This document shows, piece by piece, positions 33,497-42,162 of a stretch of DNA of 64,000 bases. This DNA is from Pyramidobacter piscolens. Its GTDB lineage: Bacteria; Synergistota; Synergistia; Synergistales; Dethiosulfovibrionaceae. The position numbers and the translations under genes are program-made. The stretch spans positions 33,106 to 97,105 of the forward strand of contig SFDM01000007.1 in NCBI GenBank assembly GCA_004558205.1, in the 5' to 3' direction. Each line of letters starts with the position of its first letter. Positions within the stretch are counted from its first letter, which is position 1. The notes under the pieces were generated by a model. That model worked only from the letters and a program-made list of their open reading frames with translations, had not been told where the DNA came from and did not search any database.

Positions 33497-33769
33497 TCAA
33501 GCTTTCGTCCTGATGAGCTGGACGGCCGCTCTGAGAATCTGAATCTTATTCCCATCTTCGCTGACTTCGATGACAAGCGTTTCAGGGCCGGCTTCCGAGA
33601 CGGTTCCAAGGATCCCGCCCACGGTGACGATCTGGTCGCCTACCTTCACTGAACGCTGCATGAGGTCGTGTTCTCTCTTGCGGCGCTTGCCGGGGATCAC
33701 AATGCAGACATAATAGAGCGCCACAAGGACGATAAAGTAGAGCGCGATGTACAGGGAACCTTTTTCCAT
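33497..33769 (-). CDS. yajC: Preprotein translocase subunit YajC
   Basis: A 90-residue protein with one N-terminal membrane helix (about 6-26, IALYFIVLVALYYVCIVIP), a basic KRRKREHDLM segment and the soluble domain VKVGDQIVTVGGILGTVSEAG, the YajC signature. It associates with SecDF/YidC in the inner membrane. Here it is the last gene after an M20 amidohydrolase, separated by 15 bases, rather than beside secD/secF. Whether it is expressed from the operon promoter or its own cannot be told. Confidence 0.93.
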   Translation of the reverse strand: MEKGSLYIALYFIVLVALYYVCIVIPGKRRKREHDLMQRSVKVGDQIVTVGGILGTVSEAGPETLVIEVSEDGNKIQILRAAVQLIRTKA

Positions 33770-33784
33770 CTCGGCCTCCTCCGG

Positions 33785-34969
33785 TTACTTTCCGAGATAA
33801 TCCTCGGCGATGGAGACAAACACAGCCGAACCGCGCCACAGCACGTCTTCGTCCACGTTGAACTTGGGGTTGTGGTGGGGGACGTCGGTGCCCTTGGCGT
33901 GATTGGACGAGGACAGGAACATATAGGCGCCAGGACGCTGCATCAGGAAGTAGGAGAAGTCCTCGCCGGCCATGTTGGGCGCGGGGCGCCACGTGATCAT
34001 GTTCTCCTTGCCGACCACCTTCTCGGCAGCATCGGCGGCGAACTTGGCCATGGCGTCGTCGTTGACCACAGGAGCGGCGCCCCAGACCATCTCGAGCTCG
34101 CACTTGGCACGGTAGCTCGCGGCGATGCCCGACGAGATCTCGCCGATGCGCTTCGCCAGATACTGGCGCACTTCTTCTTCGAGAGCGCGGGTGGTGCCTT
34201 CGATCACCACTTCGTTGGGGATCACGTTAAAGGCGAATCCGGCGTGAATCTGGCCGATAGTCAGCACGGCGGGGCGCGTCGAGGAGATCTCGCGGGCTAC
34301 CACCTCTTCAAGGGCGATAACGATATTGGCCGCGGCAACCACGGGGTCCACGCCCTTTTCGGGCGTCGAGCCATGGCAGCCCACGCCGGTCACGCGAAGC
34401 ACAAACTTGTCGTAGGAAGCCATGCAGCATCCGGGCGTCACGATCACTTTGCCCGCGGGGATGTTGGGGTCGATGATGGAGCCGATGTGCATGCCGAAGA
34501 TGGCGTCCACATGGGGATTTTCGAGGACGTTCTCCTTGAGCATGATCTGAGCGCCCGTAGCCGTCTCCTCGCCGGTCTGGAAGATCAGCTTGACCGAGCC
34601 GTGAAGCTGGTCCCTGTTTTCGTTCAGGACCTTAGCCGCGCCCAGAAGCATGGTCATGTGGTTGTCATGGCCGCAGGCGTGCATTTTCCCCTCGTGTTTC
34701 GAGGCGTAGTCCACGCCCGTCGCTTCGGTGATCGGCAGGGCGTCCATGTCGGCGCGCAGCGCCACCACCTTGCCGGGCTTGCCGCCTTCGATCAGGGCGG
34801 CGATGCCCGAGTCAAGGGTGTTCAGTTTATAGGGAATGCCCATCTTGTCCAGCTCGGCGCACACGAAAGCGCGAGTTTCGGGAAGGTCGTTTCCGAGCTC
34901 GGGGATCTGGTGAAGCTGGCGCCTGACGTTCACCAGGTATTCCTGAAGATCTTTGCACTTCTGCCACAT
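33785..34969 (-). CDS. M20-family amidohydrolase (aminoacylase/hippurate hydrolase type)
   Basis: A 394-residue metallo-hydrolase of the M20D group. Signatures: LHQIPELG, ALRADMDALPI, KMHACGHDNHMTMLLGAA (metal ligands Cys/His), IFQTGEET with the catalytic Glu, HGSTPEKGVDP and NMAGEDFSYF. These cytoplasmic enzymes remove N-acyl groups from amino acids or cleave dipeptide-like amides. ATG 34969 has AAAGGAG eight bases upstream; an open extension to 34987 is weaker. It follows two membrane-protein genes in a likely operon, so the transported compound is probably its substrate. Confidence 0.93.
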   Translation of the reverse strand: MWQKCKDLQEYLVNVRRQLHQIPELGNDLPETRAFVCAELDKMGIPYKLNTLDSGIAALIEGGKPGKVVALRADMDALPITEATGVDYASKHEGKMHACGHDNHMTMLLGAAKVLNENRDQLHGSVKLIFQTGEETATGAQIMLKENVLENPHVDAIFGMHIGSIIDPNIPAGKVIVTPGCCMASYDKFVLRVTGVGCHGSTPEKGVDPVVAAANIVIALEEVVAREISSTRPAVLTIGQIHAGFAFNVIPNEVVIEGTTRALEEEVRQYLAKRIGEISSGIAASYRAKCELEMVWGAAPVVNDDAMAKFAADAAEKVVGKENMITWRPAPNMAGEDFSYFLMQRPGAYMFLSSSNHAKGTDVPHHNPKFNVDEDVLWRGSAVFVSIAEDYLGK

Positions 34970-35047
34970 AGAAAAGACTCCTTTCACATAAAGCGGACGG
35001 AAGGCTCGAGGCCGCCGTCCGCTTTCATAAATTCCAATCCTGAAATT

Positions 35048-35704
35048 TTACTTCTTGTGCTCCATGTTGTAGAACACGCGGCCAACGGCGATCGAGCAGA
35101 AGACCACCAGGATGATCATCACGTACGCGGGCAGCTTGAAGAAATGGCTGAGAAGCAGCGGGAAAGCGATGGCGAAAACGGCCACCTTGGGGAACTTGAC
35201 CGCGAAGTTGCCGAAAGTACCGCCGAAGATCGCGGCGCCGGCGTAGCGGCTGAACGCGTTGGCGACCACGGGAGGCAGCGCCGCGACGACGGAAGCTCCC
35301 ACGATGGCGGCCAGAAGCACGAAGAACAGGTTGGTGATGATGGAGCCGCAGATGCCGAGGGTGGAGACAACTTCTGCCTGAAGCGTGCCAGGTTCCGTGT
35401 TTGTGGCGTCAAGAGCCAGGGCGGCACAGGGAAGGCGCATATTTCCGATGTTGCCGGAAAGGAAGGACAGGTAGGTGCCCGACAGGCCGAGCACAGAGTA
35501 ATAGGCGATCGGTTCGACGATGTAAAAAGCGCCGAAGGAAGCGGCGACCATGCCCCAAGCCTTGAGGACCACGTCCCAGTCGGGCCAGCAGTTATAGGTG
35601 GCGCACAGCCACAGCACGGGAAGGAAGCTGGCGGCAGCGGCAATTAAGTTCGTAGGAGCGCCGATAAGAACGCAACCCTTTTTCCATTTTGCATTAAGAT
35701 CCAT
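35048..35704 (-). CDS. Polytopic membrane protein, probable partner of DUF5058
   Basis: A 218-residue protein with about six hydrophobic segments, including glycine-rich stretches (SGNIGNMRLPCAAL and GGTFGNFAVKFPKVAVFAI). It sits 30 bases after the DUF5058 gene and 78 bases before the M20 gene. I recognise no named family. Its similar size and position next to DUF5058 suggest a two-component transporter in which the two unlike halves pair. A good GAGGAGG site precedes the ATG. Confidence 0.65.
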   Translation of the reverse strand: MDLNAKWKKGCVLIGAPTNLIAAAASFLPVLWLCATYNCWPDWDVVLKAWGMVAASFGAFYIVEPIAYYSVLGLSGTYLSFLSGNIGNMRLPCAALALDATNTEPGTLQAEVVSTLGICGSIITNLFFVLLAAIVGASVVAALPPVVANAFSRYAGAAIFGGTFGNFAVKFPKVAVFAIAFPLLLSHFFKLPAYVMIILVVFCSIAVGRVFYNMEHKK

Positions 35705-35734
35705 AAGAATGCCTCCTCTAATTCTCTGCTAAAC

Positions 35735-36460
35735 TTAAGCCGCGGCCTTGCACAGGTCGTAGATCACAGCGCAGGCCATACCGAAGAGCATGGCGATTCC
35801 CAAGGCGTACTCCGTAAGCTTTGGACATTTGGGGAGGATGCACTTGACGAGGAACATCATGCCTAAAGCGCCGGTGATGGAAGCCACCAAGTTGCCGCCG
35901 CCACGGCGGATCTCGTTGTGGTTCAGGTAGCCGAACACGCCGAGCGAAGCGGCGCCGCTCAGGGCCGCCAGCCACTTGACGTCGCCGCCGCCGACCTTCT
36001 CGCGCAGCTTTTCAAGCTCCGTGGAGAACAGCCCGGTGATGACCAGCCAGCCGCAGCCGTTCAGCGCCATGGCGAACCATGTGACGGCCATCACGGTGAT
36101 CGTGAAGTTCGGAGCGTTCAGCCCGCTTCCGGCCGCTTCAGCGGCCAGCGTCGCCGAGGTCAGCTCCGTCGCGGCGGCGCCGATGATGGAGAGGCGCAGC
36201 CAAGCCATGGGCGAACCGATGGCGGTCATCAGGCCGACCATGACGATAAACACGCCGATGGCGGGACCAATCGCGGAGATCAGGCCGACTCGGAAAGCGA
36301 CCTTCGTCACTTCGGGGCCAATCTGGGCTTCCTTGGCCATATTGTCGGCCATGCGTTTGAACAGAAGGGTCTGAATCAGCGAGACCAACACCGTCACGCC
36401 GCAGAGCAGCCATACTGTTGTTGAGTTGGCAATAGCCATGACTTCCTTCAACGAATCCAT
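35735..36460 (-). CDS. DUF5058 family membrane protein
   Basis: A 241-residue membrane protein with about six helices. The segment FRVGLISAIGPAIGVFIVMVGLMTAIGSPMAWLRLSIIGAAATELT... matches the DUF5058 family as I know it, which is common in anaerobes and often beside M20 peptidases. Function unproven, but the context (M20 amidohydrolase, second membrane protein, PucR regulator upstream) points to uptake of an acylated amino acid, peptide or related compound. GAGGAGG precedes the start. First gene of the likely operon DUF5058, membrane protein, M20, yajC. Confidence 0.75.
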   Translation of the reverse strand: MDSLKEVMAIANSTTVWLLCGVTVLVSLIQTLLFKRMADNMAKEAQIGPEVTKVAFRVGLISAIGPAIGVFIVMVGLMTAIGSPMAWLRLSIIGAAATELTSATLAAEAAGSGLNAPNFTITVMAVTWFAMALNGCGWLVITGLFSTELEKLREKVGGGDVKWLAALSGAASLGVFGYLNHNEIRRGGGNLVASITGALGMMFLVKCILPKCPKLTEYALGIAMLFGMACAVIYDLCKAAA

Positions 36461-36932
36461 AAAACCAACCTCCTCATAAATTCATGAGGCGTCCCCCGAG
36501 AGGGACATCTCACGTCCTTGTCCACAGAAGGGCAAAAAACACGCCGCCTCAAGTTCTTCTATGGCACTTGAATGACACAGAAAAGTATACCCAGTCATCA
36601 CGGGGAAAACCATGTCCTTCAGAAACAATAATTTAGCCTATATTTTTCAAAAATCCCCAAAACGGGCTCCTAATCTTGTTTAGATTAAACACAAAGAACA
36701 ATGAATAGGCCTATTTTTTACCTTATAGAACAAATTACGCTTTTAAAAGAATAAAAATGTCGTTGCGGTACAAAAAAAATCATTTTTTTAGGACTTTAGG
36801 ACAAAAATTAGTTCCATCATAAATGAAAACAACCGATGAAACAAAAATTAAACTGTATTTTTATTTCTAAAATACAAAAGAGAACGTCTCTGTTTTGGAC
36901 GTCCTCTTTCGCCAAACCGCCCTGACCGCGTA
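36461..36932 (-). other. AT-rich intergenic region with PucR-gene terminator
   Basis: About 470 bases, much of it (roughly 36590-36880) strongly AT-rich against the GC-rich surroundings. Near its right end an AAAGAGGACGT/ACGTTCTCTTT hairpin with T-rich tail (36877-36916) terminates the PucR gene. The rest should hold the promoter and operator of the DUF5058 operon; a TATACT box lies near 36590 but no confident -35 partner was found. No gene was seen. Confidence 0.55.
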
Positions 36933-38546
36933 TCAGAGCATATTTTTTTCCATGCGCAGAAGCCGCAGGGCGATCATCGTATTCAGGCGGTCGCCGCTTT
37001 TCGAAGGGTCGATCCCCAGCAGGCTGCAGATCTTTTTCCAGCGGTATTTGAGGGTGTTGTAATGCACGTCCAGCGCCTCGGCTGAATCCTTCAGGTTCCA
37101 GTTGCAGCTCACCACGGCCATCAGCGTTTTCAGGAGCACGTCGTCGCCGTGGGCGCCGTCCTTCAGCAGGCCGCCCAGGTGCTTCTTCACGAAATCGCGG
37201 CCTTCGCTGGTCCCCACGATGCGATAGAGCAGCTTGTAGACGCCCATCTCCTCCCAGCGCGCGATCACGTTCCCGCCGGTGCTCTGGCGCAGAAGTTCCA
37301 AGCCCTGCTGAGCCTGGCGGTAGCTCTCGGGACAATCGAAGACGTTGTCGCAGGGGTCCCCGATCCCCACGGTGACGGTAAACCCCGTCTCCGACGCGAC
37401 GGCTTTCATCATGTCCGAAAGGGTCCGCCGCAGCAGGTCCCGGAAACGGTCGCCCGAAGCGTTCCGCTCAGCGGGGAATATGTAGACCACGGAGTCGCTC
37501 ATCTCCGCGTAGGGATATTTGCGCCCGCCCAGGTGAGACAAAAAGCTCCGGCTGATGCTGTAGATGCGGGCCTTGGCGTTTTCCAGGGCCGCCGACCCCA
37601 GCCCCTGGGCGATGGAGCGCGTCAGCTGACTCTTGTAGTTGTCGATATCCACCACCACGACCATCTGAGGCCCCGCCAGGTCCCAGTTGAAGGTTTTGGC
37701 CCTGTTCCAGGCTTCCTGCTCCATGCGGATATTGTGGGTGATCAGGTCCTGCACGAACTCGTTGCGGTAGCGCGACTCCACCTGCCGCTGAGCCTCGCGC
37801 CGCTGCAGATACAGCAGCAGCGTCCCTTTTGCCTGGTTGATGGGGATTTCCGACCAGCGGTCTTTCAGCTTGTCCCACGCCACGTCGAAGATGAGGTAAC
37901 CCCAGAGCTTTTTGTCGATGGTGATCTCTTCGTGGGGATAGTTGACGAGCACGTCCTTCAGCGGCAGCGAGTCCAGGTCGGAGGGCAGCCTCGCGGAGTC
38001 CGAAGCCAAATATTTTTTCTCCGACGTGGTGTCCACAAAGGCCAGATCCATGTGGGTGAACTCTCTCAGGGTCTGGATGATCTCCTCGATCTCGGCGGCC
38101 TTGATGCTCAGGTCGAAAAAGCTGTGGCGGACCTTTTCGGAGTACTTCAAAAGCCGGGCCTGATCGTGGATAATCAGCGACTGGATGGGGTGGATGATGT
38201 CGGCGAAGGGCACCTCGATGGGAATATCGATGATCGGGAATCGGTGTTTGTCCGCCAGGTCGAGCACCGATTGGGGGATCTGTTTGATGAACCTCTCAAT
38301 TTTGATGCCGATGCAGGTGGCTCCCCGGTCGATCAGCTCCTTGACGAGCATGTGGAGCTGCTCTTCGGTCTGATAGGCGTAGGCCAGCGTGATCACAAAC
38401 TCGCCGCCGCGAATCCATTTCCAGGAGTCGGGCGCTTCGATAAAGGTGGTGTTGGTGATGCCCCTGTCCAAGCCGTCAAATCCCGCCAATACGCTGAACC
38501 CTTTGAAAGAGTCCAAAGCCAAGGTTTCTCTCACTGTCGTAGCCAT
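36933..38546 (-). CDS. PucR-family transcriptional regulator
   Basis: A 537-residue regulator: an N-terminal PucR domain (about 1-125, including VRETLALDSFKGFSVLAG and ATCIGIKIERFIKQIP), a long central region with a GGDEF-like but non-catalytic part, and a C-terminal PucR helix-turn-helix (ALDVHYNTLKYRWKKICSLLG). Relatives control purine or amino-acid catabolic genes in response to substrate. ATG 38546 has GGGAGG nine bases upstream; open extensions to 38633 are less plausible. It is upstream of, and co-directional with, the DUF5058-M20 operon and separated by a terminator, so it is the likely regulator of that operon. Confidence 0.88.
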   Translation of the reverse strand: MATTVRETLALDSFKGFSVLAGFDGLDRGITNTTFIEAPDSWKWIRGGEFVITLAYAYQTEEQLHMLVKELIDRGATCIGIKIERFIKQIPQSVLDLADKHRFPIIDIPIEVPFADIIHPIQSLIIHDQARLLKYSEKVRHSFFDLSIKAAEIEEIIQTLREFTHMDLAFVDTTSEKKYLASDSARLPSDLDSLPLKDVLVNYPHEEITIDKKLWGYLIFDVAWDKLKDRWSEIPINQAKGTLLLYLQRREAQRQVESRYRNEFVQDLITHNIRMEQEAWNRAKTFNWDLAGPQMVVVVDIDNYKSQLTRSIAQGLGSAALENAKARIYSISRSFLSHLGGRKYPYAEMSDSVVYIFPAERNASGDRFRDLLRRTLSDMMKAVASETGFTVTVGIGDPCDNVFDCPESYRQAQQGLELLRQSTGGNVIARWEEMGVYKLLYRIVGTSEGRDFVKKHLGGLLKDGAHGDDVLLKTLMAVVSCNWNLKDSAEALDVHYNTLKYRWKKICSLLGIDPSKSGDRLNTMIALRLLRMEKNML

Positions 38547-38904
38547 ACCAAAAGACCTCCCGAACATGCCTCTCCGACGCTTTTCCAGGTCTGAACAGAA
38601 TCGACCTTTGCCGTTTTGACGCTTGCGAAACATCAGTGAAGATAGTAATATCTAGACCAAATAAAAGAGAAGAATTTCGTCTTTTCCTCATTATAGCAGA
38701 TCCGACACCTCTGTACGGTTTCGCGGCATCCTCTCGCCATGAGGCAAAAAGAAAGGCCGTTCGGCCACGCGGCTGGCGGTCTTTCTTCGTTGCTCCGCCG
38801 CGAAATGCAAAAGAAACGGCCCGGCTGCACTCAGAACTGTTCCGTCTCACTTGGGAAACGAGAGCACAACGTCTTTAAGACAATTTGAGGAGGTACGCAA
38901 AGCA
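38547..38904. other. Divergent intergenic region, no gene seen
   Basis: About 360 bases between the PucR gene (minus) and the ankyrin/coiled-coil gene (plus). A GAAAGGCCG...CGGTCTTTC imperfect hairpin with A/T flanks lies around 38750-38790. Promoters for both directions are expected, but no near-consensus pair was found. The ankyrin gene's ribosome site GAGGAGG is at its right end. Confidence 0.4.
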
Positions 38905-41900
38905 ATGAGCATTCATAAGACAAGGACAACGGCGGCGCTGATCCTGACAGCCGTCCTTTTTACCGCCCCCGCATGGGCCCTGACGCAGAAGGAATTCATG
39001 AGCATCTGCCAGAAGGGCAGCGCGCTGGATATCGCGGCCGCTCTCAAAGACGAGGGGATCTCCGCTGCCAAAGCGGACGCCCAGGGAGTGACGCCGCTGA
39101 TGATGGCCGTCCAAAACCGCGGCGCCGCAGCCGACGCCGGCAAGATCGCCATGCTCGTCAACGCCGGCAACAAGGTGAACGCCCAGACGGGCAGCGGCAT
39201 AAGCGCCTTGATGTACGCCGCCCAGACGACGGACAATCCCGACGTGATCATCAAGCTGTTCCAGGCGGGAGCCAACGTGGAAGCCGAGAACGACAAGGGC
39301 TGGACCGCCCTCTCCTTCGCCGCGGCGAGGAACCCCAGCACCGACGTGCTGGAAGCCATTATCGACTGCGGCGCCGACGTCAACGCCTCAGACCGCACGG
39401 GCGCTACGCCCCTCATGCTGGCAATCCGCGGCGGCAACGAGTACGCCGTGATCGACGCGCTTCTGAAAGCGGGCGCCGATCCCACCATTCCCGACCTGAA
39501 CAAGAGAACCTGCCAAAGCTACCTCAAAGCGAACAAGAAGCTGACGCCCGCCCAATCCGGTGAACTGGACGCCCGGCTTCAGCGCAGGGAAGAGATCCGG
39601 CCCATGACGCCGGAGCGTTTTGCCCTCCTCTGCCGCCGCGGGTCGGGCAAGCAGATCTCCAAGGTCCTGGCCGCGCGGACCGATCCCGACGCCCCCGTCC
39701 AGGACATGACGCCGCTCATGTGGGCGGCTCGGGACAACACCCAGTCCGACGCCGTAACCGCGCTGCTTCAGTGGGGCGCCGAGGAAAACGCCCGCACGAA
39801 GGACGGACGCACGGCCCTCATCTACGCCGCCAAGGACAACGGCAATCCCCAAATACTCTCGCTGCTGCTTTCCTACGGGGCGCGGGCCGACTACCGCGAC
39901 GTCTCGGGGAAGAACGCCCTGGACTACGCGAACGCCAACCCCGCCTTTTTCCCCGAGGATACGCTGCTGCTCAAGGCCATTCTTGAAGGCATGAAGGACG
40001 CGGAAGAGCGCGGCGCCAAGATGGAAAAGGAGCGTCAGAACCTCGAAAAATCCGTCCCAGAGCTCTTCCCGATGACCGAGCTCTACAAGAAGCTGGCCGA
40101 CGCGCAGGAGCAGATCCTGAAGCTGAGCTCCGAGCTTTCCGCATCCCAGGCCGGCAGCAGGCGCGAGAGCGCCGCCAGGGTCGCGGCCCTGGAAGCGAAA
40201 GCGTCCATGCGGGCCGAGCTGGAACGGCAGAATCAGCACATCCAGAAGCTCACCATGGAAGTGGCGCGCCTCCAAGCCGAGAAGAAGAAGGAACTGGACC
40301 AGAACAAGGAAACCACCGCGAAGTTCACGTCGCTGTGGCAGAGCGAACTGCGGAAAAACCTGAAGCTCGTCGAAGAGATGGGCCTTATGGAAGAGAAACA
40401 CCGCCGGACCGCGGAAGACCTTTTGGAGAAGATCCACGCCGCGGAAGCCATCTCGCAGAAGCTGGCCGCGGAAAAGGAGAAAAACGAGGAGCTGAACCAG
40501 CAAAAGATCGCCGCCCTGGAAGCGCTCCGCGCTTCGGAAAAACAGAAGCTCGAAGACCAGCTGCAGAACGACGTGGGCGACCTGAATGCCCGCCTCAAGG
40601 CGGAAGAGGAAAACAGCAGGGCTCTGGCTCAGAAACTGCTCATCGAAGAGAACAAAAGCCGCCAGGAAATTCTGGAAGTCCGATCGAACCAGGCCCGCCT
40701 TCTGGGCGAGAAGGACCTGGAATACTCCAGAAAGCTGATGGAGCTGCGAGAACAGGCCGACGCCGAAAAAGCCCGCTTCCAGTCGGAGACCGAAGCCCGC
40801 TTCGCCGCGGAAGCGGCAAAGACGGCGGACCAGCTTCTGACGGCGCAGAAAGCGGAGCTTTCCAGGGTGGAAGCCCAGTACAAAATCGACCTGCTGGCCC
40901 AGCAGGACAGGCTGAAAGCCCAGTACGCCTCGGCGCTGGCAGAGATGGAGCACCGTAAGGACGAGGAGCTCGGCAGGAAGCTGGCGGAGGAATCCAGCGA
41001 GAAGAACGAGCTCCGAATCCAGATGAACGACGCTATCGACGCTATGACGGCAGCAATCCAGAAAGAACGGAACGTCAGCGCGGCCCTGCTCGCCGAGAAA
41101 GAAACCTGGCAGGCCCAGACGGAGAAGCGCCTCGAAGAACTCCGCGCCGAACAGGCCGCGCTCATGGGCAAAGCCGAGGCGGACTTCAGGAAAAGACTCG
41201 AAGAGCGCGAAAACCAGCTGCGTTCCGACTTCGCCCTGGCCGCCGCCCAAAGCGAAGCCCAGCATCGCCAGGAGATGCTGAAAGCCGTCGCCGACCTCGA
41301 GGCGAAGCAGGCCGAGGCCATAGCCAAGCTGAAGAACGCGCACAACGATGAACTGGTCAGCGCCGCCGCTAAGATCGAAACCGCCAGGACCGAAGCGCTG
41401 GCCCAGGCCAAAAAGATTTACGACGCCCAGCTGGAGGCGGCTATAGCCACCATGGAAAGCGCGAAAAACGACCAGGCCGGCCGGGCAAGCGCCGTTTACC
41501 GCGAGGAAAGCCGGAAGATCCGGGACCTCCTGGAGGCCGCCTACACACAGTCGCTGGAACAGGCCGAAGCCCAGTTCAACAAGCGCCTGGAAGCGCAGGC
41601 CGCCCAGCAGAAGTCCGCGTCGGACGCCGCGCTGGAACTGATCCGCCTGAAAAACAAGCAGCTCGTGGAGGAGGCGCTGGCCCAGGCTTTCGTCGAAAGG
41701 AACGCCGCCGTCGCCCAGCTGAACATGGAACACCAGAAAGAACTGGCGCAGCTGCGCGAAAAGGCCAAAGAAGGCTGGCCCGAGAGGGAAAAGGCCCTCA
41801 CCCAAAGGTTTGAAAAGGAGCTGGAAGAGCTCAGAGCCTCGAACCAGCAGGCCAACGAAAAGCTTCTCGCCAAGCTGAAACAGGAATACGACGAAAAGAT

Positions 41901-42114
41901 CAAAGCCATCGTGGCCCAGAAAGACCTGCTTGCCGAAGAGGCCATGAAAAAGCTCGAAGCCCATCACAGGCTGGACCTGGAGCGGGTGACGGCGCGGCTG
42001 CAGAGCGTCAGCGCGGCGCTTCCGCCCCAACCCGAAAAGGAACAAAGGACACAGGACGAGCCGCCCGCCCCGCAGGAAGGCGCCTCGCCCCAGAAAAACA
42101 ATGAGAATCCCTAA
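38905..42114 (+). CDS. Secreted ankyrin-repeat protein with ~650-residue coiled coil
   Basis: A 1069-residue protein. It has a signal peptide (about 1-26, ending PAWA), then two blocks of ankyrin repeats (about 28-220 and 235-350; TPLMMAVQNRG, TALSFAAARNP, ATPLMLAIRGG, TPLMWAARDN, TALIYAAKDNG), then from about residue 370 to 1040 an unbroken Ala/Glu/Lys/Gln-rich coiled coil. It ends in a Pro/Gln tail (PPAPQEGASPQKNNENP). No enzymatic domain. It probably acts in the periplasm or cell envelope as a scaffold, but that is inference. ATG 38905 follows GAGGAGG by about 11 bases; an open extension from 38851 has no site and would mask the signal peptide. Confidence 0.85.
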   Translation: MSIHKTRTTAALILTAVLFTAPAWALTQKEFMSICQKGSALDIAAALKDEGISAAKADAQGVTPLMMAVQNRGAAADAGKIAMLVNAGNKVNAQTGSGISALMYAAQTTDNPDVIIKLFQAGANVEAENDKGWTALSFAAARNPSTDVLEAIIDCGADVNASDRTGATPLMLAIRGGNEYAVIDALLKAGADPTIPDLNKRTCQSYLKANKKLTPAQSGELDARLQRREEIRPMTPERFALLCRRGSGKQISKVLAARTDPDAPVQDMTPLMWAARDNTQSDAVTALLQWGAEENARTKDGRTALIYAAKDNGNPQILSLLLSYGARADYRDVSGKNALDYANANPAFFPEDTLLLKAILEGMKDAEERGAKMEKERQNLEKSVPELFPMTELYKKLADAQEQILKLSSELSASQAGSRRESAARVAALEAKASMRAELERQNQHIQKLTMEVARLQAEKKKELDQNKETTAKFTSLWQSELRKNLKLVEEMGLMEEKHRRTAEDLLEKIHAAEAISQKLAAEKEKNEELNQQKIAALEALRASEKQKLEDQLQNDVGDLNARLKAEEENSRALAQKLLIEENKSRQEILEVRSNQARLLGEKDLEYSRKLMELREQADAEKARFQSETEARFAAEAAKTADQLLTAQKAELSRVEAQYKIDLLAQQDRLKAQYASALAEMEHRKDEELGRKLAEESSEKNELRIQMNDAIDAMTAAIQKERNVSAALLAEKETWQAQTEKRLEELRAEQAALMGKAEADFRKRLEERENQLRSDFALAAAQSEAQHRQEMLKAVADLEAKQAEAIAKLKNAHNDELVSAAAKIETARTEALAQAKKIYDAQLEAAIATMESAKNDQAGRASAVYREESRKIRDLLEAAYTQSLEQAEAQFNKRLEAQAAQQKSASDAALELIRLKNKQLVEEALAQAFVERNAAVAQLNMEHQKELAQLREKAKEGWPEREKALTQRFEKELEELRASNQQANEKLLAKLKQEYDEKIKAIVAQKDLLAEEAMKKLEAHHRLDLERVTARLQSVSAALPPQPEKEQRTQDEPPAPQEGASPQKNNENP

Positions 42115-42162
42115 CGCCGCCGGACCCCGTCCATTACCTCCTCCAAAGGGGCGCACTCCATC

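Noticed and set aside
33668..35647. 659-residue plus-strand frame opposite yajC, the M20 gene and a membrane gene
   Set aside because: It crosses three well-supported genes, and its His/Asp/Val-rich composition is typical of antisense frames in GC-rich DNA.
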